Shown here: piece by piece, positions 9,396 through 17,783 of the stretch
How the letters are laid out: the number at the start of each line of letters is the position of its first letter
Position numbering within the stretch: the stretch's first letter is position 1
Assembly: GCF_003477995.1 (NCBI RefSeq)
Contig: NZ_QUEM01000006.1
Location: 77,109 to 141,108, forward strand
From: Bacteroides sp. OF04-15BH
Lineage (GTDB): Bacteria > Bacteroidota > Bacteroidia > Bacteroidales > Bacteroidaceae
Direction: 5' to 3'
DNA length: 64,000 bases
The notes under the pieces: model-generated
What the model saw: the letters and a program-made list of their open reading frames with translations, nothing else
What the model was told of the DNA's origin: nothing
The model's database searches: none
Position numbers and translations under genes: made by a program

Positions 9396-10247
9396 ATGAA
9401 GAAGATGAAGTTTATTTCGTGTCTCGTTTTGCTGATGTTGGCAATTCCACAAACCGGAAACGCACAGTTTTTGAAAAAATTGGGAAAGGCTCTGGAAACA
9501 GTAAATCAGACGTTGGAAACTATTAATCAGACGCTTGACCCTGAGAAGAAAACACAGCAGGCCGCAGAAAAAGTTGTTGAAGAGAAAAAGGCAGAAGCTA
9601 CACAGGCTGTAACCAATGTGGTGAACAATGCAACACAGACCGTGGCCGCCAAAGTGGCTGAATATGTAGCGCCGGAATTTCTGGTACGCATTTCTGGAAA
9701 TAAGGTGAATGTCCGTAAAACTCCGACTACCAGTGGAGAAGTGGTGACACAGGCCGGAGCCGGAACTTTGTATGAATTTGTGTCAGAACAAGACGGTTGG
9801 TTTGAAGTAAAAGTGCCGGGAAGCGCAGAAAACTGTTACGTTTCTGCCACAGTTGCTGCAAAAGTAGCACTGGCTACTGTACCGCGTACCGATAAGGGAA
9901 TCGTGAAAGCTGCGGGTACAGATTTGATTTATCAGAAAACTGTAAACACATCAAAATACAGTTTGATAACCAATTATACCATTACTCAGGGAAGTCAGGC
10001 TGGAGAAGTAGAGGCTTATTATAATGAACATGGTGCTTACGCCGATGGAAGATTTATTCCAGCCGAAGAATATTATATGAAGGGAAAGCAGTTGGGCTGG
10101 TGTATCGTCCTTGATCAAATGCAAAACACGTTCAGCGAAGAGTGGGAGAAAATGGAAAGTCCAATTGTGATTTATGCCGCCGATGCAACCGGTCGAAAGG
10201 TTGTCATTGCAGGAGAGACATATACTCTGACTCGCGAGAGCTACTAA
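9396..10247 (+). CDS. Secreted protein with bacterial SH3 domain
   Basis: This 283-residue exported protein has a signal peptide of about 23 residues ending GNAQF. A stretch of about residues 24-95 is helical, rich in Ala, Glu, Lys and Gln, and contains a near-repeat (LETVNQTLE, LETINQTLD). A bacterial SH3-like domain follows around residues 102-165, with the typical VNVRKTPTTSGEVVTQ and DGWFEVKV segments. The C-terminal 100 residues are of unknown fold. SH3-like domains of this type often bind cell-wall peptide or other ligands, so an envelope role is likely but unproven. It is a single-gene unit between its own promoter and a hairpin terminator. Confidence 0.8.
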   Translation: MKKMKFISCLVLLMLAIPQTGNAQFLKKLGKALETVNQTLETINQTLDPEKKTQQAAEKVVEEKKAEATQAVTNVVNNATQTVAAKVAEYVAPEFLVRISGNKVNVRKTPTTSGEVVTQAGAGTLYEFVSEQDGWFEVKVPGSAENCYVSATVAAKVALATVPRTDKGIVKAAGTDLIYQKTVNTSKYSLITNYTITQGSQAGEVEAYYNEHGAYADGRFIPAEEYYMKGKQLGWCIVLDQMQNTFSEEWEKMESPIVIYAADATGRKVVIAGETYTLTRESY

Positions 10248-10273
10248 AGACCTAATTCCAGTTACAAGATATT

Positions 10274-10330
10274 AAGGAGGAGCATTCCGAAAGTTTCCGA
10301 GAAACTTCAGAATGCTCCTCCTTTCTTTTT
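10274..10330 (+). terminator. Terminator of the SH3-domain protein gene
   Basis: The arms AAGGAGGAGCATTC (10274-10287) and GAATGCTCCTCCTT (10310-10323) pair around a partly paired loop and are followed by TTTCTTTTTT. Confidence 0.85.
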
Positions 10331-10431
10331 TCTGGCGGATACGAAACTTCTAGGTGACGGGGGCCGGATGCCTTCTTTTAAAGATACTGAAATTCAAAAA
10401 TAAAGTACTCCTTTTTGAGTCGTGATATCCA

Positions 10432-10439
10432 TAATTTTG
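10432..10439 (+). promoter_or_regulatory. Candidate -7 box for rnr
   Basis: TAATTTTG fits TAnnTTTG and lies about 50 bases before the rnr ATG. A second, poorer box (TTTATTTG, 10441-10448) overlaps the same area. The -33 element is not clear for either. Confidence 0.4.
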
Positions 10440-10490
10440 CTTTATTTGCATAAAAGAAAAAATAGGAACAACCTCTAAAAAGAAAGAAAC

Positions 10491-12713
10491 ATGGGAAAAT
10501 CACAGAAAAAAGGAGGCAAGCGCCTCAAGAAGAAAGAACTGGCAAAGATGCTGATTGATCTTTTCCAGAACAACCCGTCGGAGGTTTACGATGTGAAGAC
10601 AATTTTCCGCCTGCTGAAGCTTGATACCCATCCGGCAAAGATGCTTTGTATGGATGTGCTCGAGGAAATGGCTCTGGATGATTATATCGTAGAAAAGGAA
10701 AAACTGAAATATCGCCTGAACACGTTCGGACAGGTGCTCGAAGGTGTTTTCCGTCGCAAGGCGAATGGCAAGAATGCATTCATTCCTGACGGAGGCGGCG
10801 AACCGATTCTGGTGGCCGAGCGCAATTCGGCGCATGCCATGGATGGCGACCGCGTGAAGGCCACTTTGCTGGCCCGCCGCAAGCATCATGTGCGCGAGGC
10901 GCAGGTGACGGAAATTCTGAAACGCAGCAGCAAGAATTTTGTGGGTACTCTCAAGGTAAGCAAGGATTATGCGTTTCTGCTGACCGAGGACCGTACGCTG
11001 GCCAATGATATTTTCATTCCGAAAGGTGCTCTGAAGGGTGGAAAATCCGGTGACAAGGCTGTTGTAACGATTACCGAATGGCCGGATAATGCCAAGAATC
11101 CGATAGGAAAGGTTCTTGATATTCTGGGAAAGAGCGGCGAGAACAACACTGAGATGCATGCCATTCTGGCCGAATACGGTTTGCCGTATTCTTATCCGGA
11201 AGAAGTGGAGAAGGCGGCCGACCGGATTGATCCGGGAATCACGCCCGAAGAGATTGCCCGCCGTGAGGATATGCGCGGTATCACGACATTTACCATCGAC
11301 CCGAGAGATGCCAAGGACTTTGACGATGCCTTGTCTATCCGCAGTCTCTCTGATGGTTTGTGGGAGATCGGTGTGCATATTGCCGACGTGTCACACTATG
11401 TGCAGGAAGGAAGCATTATCGACAAGGAGGCCGTGAAGCGTGCCACCAGTATCTATCTGGTAGACCGCACCATCCCGATGCTGCCCGAGCGCCTGTGTAA
11501 CTTTATCTGTTCTTTGCGCCCGAACGAGGAGAAACTGGCTTACAGTGTGATCTTCAAGATGGACGATCAGGCAGAGATCAAGAGCTGGCATCTGGCACAT
11601 ACCGTCATCAAGAGCGACCGCCGCTTTACTTATGAAGAGGTGCAGGATTTGCTGGAAAAGAACCAGGAAGCTTCGCCCGAGGATTATCGTATGCCGGGCG
11701 ACCATAAGGTGCCGCCATTGGACCCGAATGCCCTGCCTGTGGAGAATTTCAAGGACGAACTGATCACGCTGAACCGTCTGGCCAAGAAATTGCGCAGCAA
11801 GCGCTTTGCCAACGGAGCCATTGACTTTGACCGTAATGAGGTGCGCTTTGAGATTGACGAGAAAGGAAAGCCGCTGAGCGTATATTTCAAGGTGGCCAAG
11901 GATGCCAACAAACTGGTGGAGGAATTTATGTTGCTGGCCAACCGTACTGTGGCCGAGAGCATCGGAAAGGTGCCTAAAAACAAAACCGCCAAGACATTCC
12001 CGTATCGAATCCATGATCTGCCCGATCCGGCCAAGCTGATGAATCTGAGCGAGTTTATCGTGAAATTCGGATATAAGCTGAAAACCAGCGGAACCAAGGC
12101 CGAGGTGAGCCGCGGATTGAACAAACTGTTGGAGGAAGTGCGGGGCAAGAAGGAGCAGAATCTGATCGAAACCGTTTCTTTGCGCGCCATGATGAAAGCC
12201 CGTTACAGCACCCATAATATCGGTCACTACGGACTGGCTTTTGACTATTACACGCACTTTACTTCGCCTATCCGTCGTTATCCCGACGTGATGGTGCACC
12301 GCCTGCTGACCCGTTATGCCGATGGCGGACGGAGTGCCAACCGCGACAAGTACGAGGAACTGTGTGAGCACAGCAGCGAGATGGAGCAGCTGGCAGCCAG
12401 TGCCGAGCGTGCAAGCATCAAGTACAAGCAGGTAGAGTTTATGAGCGACAAGTTGGGCGAAGTCTTCGAAGGAACCATCAGTGGCGTAACCGAGTTCGGA
12501 CTCTATGTAGAGGTCAATGAGAACAAGTGCGAGGGTATGGTGCCTTTGCGCGATCTGGACGATGATTACTATGAGTTTGACGAGAAGAACTACTGCCTGT
12601 GGGGCCGCAAATACCACCATCGCTACTCTTTGGGCGATCAGGTGAAGATTCAGGTTGCCCGTGCCAATTTGGATAAAAAGCAGTTGGATTTTGCGTTGGT
12701 AAAAGAAAAATAA
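10491..12713 (+). CDS. rnr: Ribonuclease R
   Basis: This 740-residue 3'-to-5' exoribonuclease of the RNB family degrades structured RNA in the cytoplasm. An N-terminal Lys-rich helix-turn-helix-like region is followed by two cold-shock (OB) domains. The catalytic RNB domain has TIDPRDAKDFDDALS near residues 268-282, whose aspartates bind the metal ions. The C-terminal S1 domain covers roughly residues 655-735. Length and domain order are normal for RNase R rather than RNase II. ATG at 10491 follows AAAGAAAGAAAC. A hairpin terminator follows directly. The gene stands alone. Confidence 0.95.
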   Translation: MGKSQKKGGKRLKKKELAKMLIDLFQNNPSEVYDVKTIFRLLKLDTHPAKMLCMDVLEEMALDDYIVEKEKLKYRLNTFGQVLEGVFRRKANGKNAFIPDGGGEPILVAERNSAHAMDGDRVKATLLARRKHHVREAQVTEILKRSSKNFVGTLKVSKDYAFLLTEDRTLANDIFIPKGALKGGKSGDKAVVTITEWPDNAKNPIGKVLDILGKSGENNTEMHAILAEYGLPYSYPEEVEKAADRIDPGITPEEIARREDMRGITTFTIDPRDAKDFDDALSIRSLSDGLWEIGVHIADVSHYVQEGSIIDKEAVKRATSIYLVDRTIPMLPERLCNFICSLRPNEEKLAYSVIFKMDDQAEIKSWHLAHTVIKSDRRFTYEEVQDLLEKNQEASPEDYRMPGDHKVPPLDPNALPVENFKDELITLNRLAKKLRSKRFANGAIDFDRNEVRFEIDEKGKPLSVYFKVAKDANKLVEEFMLLANRTVAESIGKVPKNKTAKTFPYRIHDLPDPAKLMNLSEFIVKFGYKLKTSGTKAEVSRGLNKLLEEVRGKKEQNLIETVSLRAMMKARYSTHNIGHYGLAFDYYTHFTSPIRRYPDVMVHRLLTRYADGGRSANRDKYEELCEHSSEMEQLAASAERASIKYKQVEFMSDKLGEVFEGTISGVTEFGLYVEVNENKCEGMVPLRDLDDDYYEFDEKNYCLWGRKYHHRYSLGDQVKIQVARANLDKKQLDFALVKEK

Positions 12714-12744
12714 GGATTTCTTGGATAGAAGTCTGTAATAAATC

Positions 12745-12785
12745 GGAGGGGGATGTCGGTATGAGGCATCCCCCTCTTCTTGTTT
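12745..12785 (+). terminator. Terminator of rnr
   Basis: GAGGGGGATG pairs with CATCCCCCTC around a ten-base loop and is followed by TTCTTGTTTTTT. Confidence 0.85.
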
Positions 12786-12936
12786 TTTATCGCCTTTGCC
12801 GCTGGGTGTTCATTCAGGAACATCCCTCTGTTGGTGCAGGCAGAAGAAAGAAACGGAACTGTATCTTTTTGTTTGACTATATGATTGATTCTCCGCTGTT
12901 TATCTACATGAAAAAAGACGGCGCTGATCCATGAAA

Positions 12937-12995
12937 AAAATCATGCTGATGAACTTTTGAAATCATTACGATGATTTTGGAAAATCATGCTGATG
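12937..12995. repeat. Palindrome cluster 1 (intergenic short repeat family)
   Basis: Two exact copies of AAAATCATGCTGATG (12937-12951 and 12981-12995) flank a palindromic unit AAATCAT-TACG-ATGATTT (12960-12977). Similar clusters occur at 29820-29892 and 40343-40411, each just after the terminator of a plus-strand gene. Confidence 0.65.
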
Positions 12996-13157
12996 TTTTT
13001 TCGGGGAAGTCAGGATGCAAGTCTTCTTTCTTCGTTTTTTTCCGTGCAGGCATAACCCGCGTCTGTCCGGTTTTATGCAGATTCAGATTAACAGAATGTT
13101 TATTTTTCTTTGAATTTCTTTTTTCGGAATTGCGCAACGCGAGTGAATTAAAATAGT

Positions 13158-13165
13158 TATCTTTG
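13158..13165 (+). promoter_or_regulatory. -7 box for rpoN
   Basis: TATCTTTG matches TAnnTTTG, 35 bases before the rpoN start. A TTG at 13130-13132 is further away than usual. Confidence 0.55.
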
Positions 13166-13200
13166 CAATTGGATATTAAAGTTTTGACAGATCATACGAT

Positions 13201-14709
13201 ATGGCACAGAAAATCATTCAAACGCAATCCCTGCAACAAACACAGACCCTTTCGCCGCAACAAGTGCTTCAGGTGCGCCTGTTGGAAATGCCTGTGTCTG
13301 AACTGGAGCAGCGGGTGAAGAATGAAATTATAGAAAACGGAGCGTTGGAAGAAGGCGACCACTTTTCGGAAACAGACGATTCCTACAATGCCGATACTCA
13401 GGAGGATGCTTACGAATCTGGCGAAGGAGGCATGGAGGCCTATTCCGATCTGGTGTCCGCGCCCAGCAAGGAACTGAAGGACGCTCTGGGCGATTACCGC
13501 AACTCGGACGAGGTGCCCGATTATCTGTTGAAGAACTATCCGCAGAACGATACGATGGAAGCCATTGACTACAGCGACACCATCTCCTTCTACGAACAGA
13601 TGAAAGAGCAGATGAACGAGTGCGAACTCACCGAAAAGCAGAAAATGCTGATGGAGTATCTCATCGGTTCACTCGAGAACGACGGCCTGCTGAAGAAACC
13701 GCTTTCCACTTTGGCCGATGAGCTGGAAGTGTATCACAACGAGCCCACCACGGTGGAAGAACTGGAACAGGTGCTCCGCATCCTGCAGGAATTTGAACCT
13801 GCCGGTATCGGTGCCCGCAGCCTGCAGGAATGCTTGCAGATACAGATCCGGCGCGACGAACGCTTTCACACACCGCTCAAACAGAAGGAGTATCGCATCG
13901 TAAGTCAGTTTTATGACGAGTTCACCCACAAGCGGTGGGACAAGATTCAGCAGCGCATGAAGCTCACCGATCAGGAAGTGGAGCTGCTTCAGAAGGAAAT
14001 CCGGAAACTGAATCCGCGTCCCGGCAGCTCTATGGGCGAGGTAGTGGGGCATAACTACCAGCAGGTGGTGCCCGACTTTATTGTGGAGACGGACGACGAC
14101 GGTACCATTACCATGACACTGAATCAGGGTGATGTGCCGGAACTGAAAATCAGTGATTCGTTTCTCGACATCCTGCGGCAGTATGATCAGGGACGGCAGA
14201 AAATGAGCCGCTCTGAAAAGGATGCCTTGCTTTATACCAAACAGAAGATCGAAAAGGCACAGATCTTCATCGACGCCATCCGGCAGCGCCGGCATACGCT
14301 GACGGTGACCATGCAGGCCATCATTGACTTGCAGCGCCCCTTCTTCCTCGAAGGAGACGAGATGCTGCTCAAACCCATGATTCTGAAGGATGTGGCTGAG
14401 CGCACGGGACTGGACATTTCAACCATATCGCGTGTGAGCAACAGCAAATATGTGCAGACCAATTACGGCATTTATCCGCTCAAATGGTTCTTCAGCGACG
14501 GCTATACCACCGAAGACGGTCAGGAGATAGCCACCCGCAAGATACAGAATGCCCTGAAAGAAATCATCGAAAACGAAGACAAGAAAAAACCATTGAGCGA
14601 TGAAACCCTGACCCAAATGTTGAATCAGAAAGGTTTCCCCATTGCGCGCCGCACGGTGGCCAAATACCGTGAACAGCTGGGAATCCCCGTTGCAAGATTA
14701 AGAAAATGA
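13201..14709 (+). CDS. rpoN: RNA polymerase sigma-54 factor
   Basis: This 502-residue sigma factor has the N-terminal activator-interaction region, rich in Gln and Leu (QTQSLQQTQTLSPQQVLQVRLLEM). An acidic region II follows at about residues 50-120. The core-binding and DNA-binding domains come next, with the HTH around DVAERTGLDISTISRVSNSKY. The diagnostic RpoN box ARRTVAKYREQ is close to the C-terminus. It recognises -24/-12 promoters and needs an enhancer-binding ATPase. No such activator gene is in the window. Its last codons overlap the next gene by four bases, so translation of the two may be coupled. Confidence 0.95.
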   Translation: MAQKIIQTQSLQQTQTLSPQQVLQVRLLEMPVSELEQRVKNEIIENGALEEGDHFSETDDSYNADTQEDAYESGEGGMEAYSDLVSAPSKELKDALGDYRNSDEVPDYLLKNYPQNDTMEAIDYSDTISFYEQMKEQMNECELTEKQKMLMEYLIGSLENDGLLKKPLSTLADELEVYHNEPTTVEELEQVLRILQEFEPAGIGARSLQECLQIQIRRDERFHTPLKQKEYRIVSQFYDEFTHKRWDKIQQRMKLTDQEVELLQKEIRKLNPRPGSSMGEVVGHNYQQVVPDFIVETDDDGTITMTLNQGDVPELKISDSFLDILRQYDQGRQKMSRSEKDALLYTKQKIEKAQIFIDAIRQRRHTLTVTMQAIIDLQRPFFLEGDEMLLKPMILKDVAERTGLDISTISRVSNSKYVQTNYGIYPLKWFFSDGYTTEDGQEIATRKIQNALKEIIENEDKKKPLSDETLTQMLNQKGFPIARRTVAKYREQLGIPVARLRK

Positions 14710-15341
14710 GTGATAAACAGATTATTCTGATAGCCCGGTTCTTTTCCGGACTGTTCCGTCCTTTTTACATGCCATTGATCAGTTTTCTGGCTTTGTTTGT
14801 GTTCACCTATCTGAATGTCCTGCCCTTCAGCTATAAGTTGAGCGTGCTGGCGCTGGTCTACTGTCTGACCATCCTGCTGCCCCAACTGCTGATTTTCTCC
14901 TATCGGAGCATGAAAGGCTGGCAGGCGGTGCATTTGCGCCGGAGAGAACATCGTGTAGTTCCCTACATCTTGTCCATCTTTTCTTATCTCACCTGCCTGT
15001 ATGTGCTCAACGAACTGCACATGCCCCGTTACATGGGCGGCATCATCGTTTCGGCCCTGCTGATACAGATTTCGTGTGCCGTGGTGAACATCTGGTGGAA
15101 GGTGAGCACCCATTCGGCAGCTATGGGCGGACTGATTGGCGGATTGCTGGCCTTTTCGCTGCTGTTTATGTTCAATCCGGTGTACTGGTTGTGCCTGGCG
15201 GTTCTGTTGGCCGGTGTCGTGGGCAGTTGTCGCATGCTGCTGCGTCAGCATTCTTTGGGCCAGGTGCTTGTGGGCACACTCATCGGCATTATCTTTGGCT
15301 TTTGGGGAATCCTGTTGCCTTTCCCCAGCATTTTACATTGA
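14706..15341 (+). CDS. PAP2-like membrane protein
   Basis: This 211-residue protein is largely hydrophobic, with about six membrane spans. The C-terminal half has HSAAMGGLIGG and SCRMLLRQHSLGQVLVGTLIG, which resemble PAP2 motifs 2 and 3 (the histidines of SxxH and of the RxxxxxH region). The first PAP2 motif (KxxxxxxRP) is represented only loosely by LRRREHR. It may be a phosphatidic acid phosphatase-type enzyme or a catalytically altered relative. Its ATG overlaps the rpoN stop as ATGA, so it is probably co-expressed with sigma-54, although no functional link is known to me. Confidence 0.7.
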   Translation: MSDKQIILIARFFSGLFRPFYMPLISFLALFVFTYLNVLPFSYKLSVLALVYCLTILLPQLLIFSYRSMKGWQAVHLRRREHRVVPYILSIFSYLTCLYVLNELHMPRYMGGIIVSALLIQISCAVVNIWWKVSTHSAAMGGLIGGLLAFSLLFMFNPVYWLCLAVLLAGVVGSCRMLLRQHSLGQVLVGTLIGIIFGFWGILLPFPSILH

Positions 15342-15376
15342 TTCATTCGTAAACAAACATATTAAAACAAATTTAT

Positions 15377-15883
15377 ATGAAACCAGTTGTAAGTATTATT
15401 ATGGGCAGTACGTCCGATCTTCCGGTGATGGAGAAGGCTGCTAAGTTTTTTGATGAGATGCAGGTTCCTTTTGAGATGAACGCTTTGTCGGCTCACCGCA
15501 CACCGGACGAGGTGGAGGCCTTTGCCAAAGGCGCGGCTGCACGTGGCGTGAAAGTGATTATCGCCGGTGCCGGTATGGCTGCCGCTCTTCCTGGAGTAAT
15601 TGCCGCCAGCACTACTTTGCCGGTTATCGGAGTGCCTATCAAGGGAATGCTCGACGGACTGGATGCCATGCTGTCAATCATTCAGATGCCTCCCGGAATC
15701 CCGGTGGCTACTGTAGGAGTAAACGGTGCACAGAATGCCGGAATCCTGGCAGTGGAGATGCTGGCACTGGCCGATGAGGCACTGGCTGCCCGTCTGGCCG
15801 AATATAAGAACAGCCTGAAGAACAAAATCGTAAAGGCCAATGCCGAACTGGCTGAGGTGAAATATCAGTTTAAGTGTAATTGA
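15377..15883 (+). CDS. purE: N5-carboxyaminoimidazole ribonucleotide mutase
   Basis: This 168-residue class I PurE interconverts N5-CAIR and CAIR in de novo purine synthesis. The family signature GSTSDLPVMEKA lies at residues 10-21, ALSAHRTPDEV follows around residue 38, and the glycine-rich GAGMAAALPGV and PVIGVPIKGMLDGLDA segments line the active site. The length is typical for a stand-alone PurE. It starts a tight run with ispG (four bases apart) and cysS (three bases apart). Confidence 0.95.
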   Translation: MKPVVSIIMGSTSDLPVMEKAAKFFDEMQVPFEMNALSAHRTPDEVEAFAKGAAARGVKVIIAGAGMAAALPGVIAASTTLPVIGVPIKGMLDGLDAMLSIIQMPPGIPVATVGVNGAQNAGILAVEMLALADEALAARLAEYKNSLKNKIVKANAELAEVKYQFKCN

Positions 15884-15887
15884 TTCT

Positions 15888-17780
15888 ATGGACTTGTTTG
15901 ATTATCAGCGTAGAGAGACCTGCGAGGTGCAGATCGGCAGTACGCCTCTTGGCGGACAGAACCCGATACGGGTGCAGAGCATGACCAATACGGTTACTCT
16001 GGACACTGAGGCTTGCGTGGCTCAGACACTCCGCATCGCTCAGGCAGGCGGCGAGTATGTGCGCCTGACTACACAGGGAGTGCGCGAGGCTGAGAATCTG
16101 AAGAATATCAATGCCGGAGTGCGTGCTGCAGGATGTAACGTGCCTTTGGTAGCCGACGTGCATTTCAATCCCCGTGTGGCCGATGTGGCTGCGGAATATG
16201 CCGAGAAGGTGCGCATCAATCCGGGTAATTACGTGGATTCTGCCCGAACCTTCAAGCAGTTGACTTATACCGACGAGGAATATGCGGCCGAGATCCGTAA
16301 GATTGAGGAGCGCTTTGTGCCGTTTCTGGATATCTGCCGTCGGAACCATACTGCTATCCGTATCGGAGTGAACCACGGTTCGCTGAGCGACCGTATCATG
16401 AGCCGCTACGGAGACACGCCCGAAGGTATTGTGGAGAGTTGCATGGAGTTCCTGCGTATCTGTGTGAAGCAGGACTTCAAGGATGTGGTAATTTCCATAA
16501 AGGCCAGCAACACGGTGGTGATGGTGCAGAGCGTGCGTCTGCTCGTGCAGGTGATGGAGCAGGAGGGAATGAATTTCCCGATCCACTTGGGAGTGACCGA
16601 AGCCGGTGACGGCGAGGACGGACGCATCAAGAGTGCTGTGGGAATCGGTGCCTTGCTGGCCGACGGTATCGGCGACACGATCCGTGTGTCTTTGAGTGAG
16701 GCGCCCGAGAACGAGATTCCTGTAGCCCGTAAGTTGGTCGATTATGTGGTGCAGCGTCAGGGACATATCATGGTGCCGGGTATAGCCGCCGAGGATTTCA
16801 ATTACGTACACCCCGTGCGTCGCATCACCCGCGCCGTAGGCAATATCGGTGGCGATCAGGTGCCTGTTGTGGTGGCCGACCGTATGGATTTGCAGGCTGC
16901 CGGAACATTGGCTTCCCATCAGTCAGCTCCCGATTTCCTGCCCGACTATATCTATTGCGGACAGAATCTGCCTGAAAAGGAGCATCGTGAGCCGACGGCT
17001 TACATCGTGGATGCCGACTGCTGGACCGGCGAGGAGAATACTTATCCTGCCTTCCCGTACAACATGCTGCCGTTCATGGGACAGTGTCCTGCCAAACTGA
17101 AATTCCTTTTCCTGAGCTATGCCGCTCTGACCGAGGAGGTGCGTGCCTGCTTGAAATACCATCCTGAGGTGGTGATCATCGCGCAGAGCAATCACAAAAA
17201 CCGTCTGGCTGAATTCCGTGCCCTGATTCACGAACTGACGCGCAACGGACTGCAGAATCCGGTCATCGTGTTCCAGCACTATGCACACAGTCAGGAAGAG
17301 AAAGAAGACTTCCAGATAGAGAGTGCAGTCGATATGGGCGCTCTGCTCTTTGATGGTCTGTGCGACGGAATCTATCTCTACAACAACGGCTCGCTGTCGC
17401 ATCAGGACATTGATGCCACGGCATTCTCCATTTTGCAGGCTGCCCGTCAGCGCACCAGCAAGACGGAATATATTTCCTGTCCGGGCTGCGGACGTACGCT
17501 TTACGACCTGCAGGACACACTGGCCCGTGTGAAAGCCGCCACAGCGCATCTCAAGGGATTGAAGATTGCCGTGATGGGCTGTATCGTAAACGGTCCCGGA
17601 GAAATGGCCGATGCCGACTACGGATATGTGGGAGCGGCCCGTGGAAAGGTGAGTCTCTACAAGAAAAAAGAATGTATCGAAAAGAATATTCCGGCCGAAG
17701 AAGCGGTGGAAAAACTCCTCCGTCTGATTCGGGAGAACGGCGACGATCCGGAATATAACGCTAATAAAGAAAATCTATAA
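15888..17780 (+). CDS. ispG: 4-hydroxy-3-methylbut-2-en-1-yl diphosphate synthase, long Bacteroidales form
   Basis: This iron-sulphur enzyme carries out the penultimate step of the MEP isoprenoid pathway, from MEcPP to HMBPP. At 630 residues it is far longer than the roughly 370-residue E. coli enzyme. The extra part is an inserted domain of about 230-270 residues in the middle, as in plant, Chlamydia and Bacteroidetes enzymes. The N-terminal TIM-barrel half begins with RRETCEVQIGSTPLGG. The C-terminal cluster domain has ISCPGCGRTLYDL and later VMGCIVNGPGEM, which supply the three cysteines and the glutamate for the 4Fe-4S cluster. It is in an apparent operon with purE and cysS. Confidence 0.95.
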   Translation: MDLFDYQRRETCEVQIGSTPLGGQNPIRVQSMTNTVTLDTEACVAQTLRIAQAGGEYVRLTTQGVREAENLKNINAGVRAAGCNVPLVADVHFNPRVADVAAEYAEKVRINPGNYVDSARTFKQLTYTDEEYAAEIRKIEERFVPFLDICRRNHTAIRIGVNHGSLSDRIMSRYGDTPEGIVESCMEFLRICVKQDFKDVVISIKASNTVVMVQSVRLLVQVMEQEGMNFPIHLGVTEAGDGEDGRIKSAVGIGALLADGIGDTIRVSLSEAPENEIPVARKLVDYVVQRQGHIMVPGIAAEDFNYVHPVRRITRAVGNIGGDQVPVVVADRMDLQAAGTLASHQSAPDFLPDYIYCGQNLPEKEHREPTAYIVDADCWTGEENTYPAFPYNMLPFMGQCPAKLKFLFLSYAALTEEVRACLKYHPEVVIIAQSNHKNRLAEFRALIHELTRNGLQNPVIVFQHYAHSQEEKEDFQIESAVDMGALLFDGLCDGIYLYNNGSLSHQDIDATAFSILQAARQRTSKTEYISCPGCGRTLYDLQDTLARVKAATAHLKGLKIAVMGCIVNGPGEMADADYGYVGAARGKVSLYKKKECIEKNIPAEEAVEKLLRLIRENGDDPEYNANKENL

Positions 17781-17783
17781 ACA

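Larger units (their letters stand above)
12714..13200. other. Intergenic region between rnr and rpoN
   Basis: This stretch holds the rnr terminator, a cluster of short palindromic repeats (12937-12995) and the rpoN promoter box. No coding sequence is credible; a 61-codon frame at 12971-13156 runs through the repeats and looks random. Confidence 0.6.

Noticed and set aside
11391..12620. A 409-codon open frame antisense to rnr
   Set aside because: It is the mirror frame of a well-conserved RNase R. Its composition (high His, Leu, Gln) is that of a reversed coding sequence.
12937..12995. A CRISPR array
   Set aside because: There are only two short exact repeats with a palindromic spacer and no cas genes. 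The pattern is that of clustered palindromes.
12971..13156. A 61-codon frame between rnr and rpoN
   Set aside because: It overlaps the palindrome repeats and the approach to the rpoN promoter, and has no family-like features.
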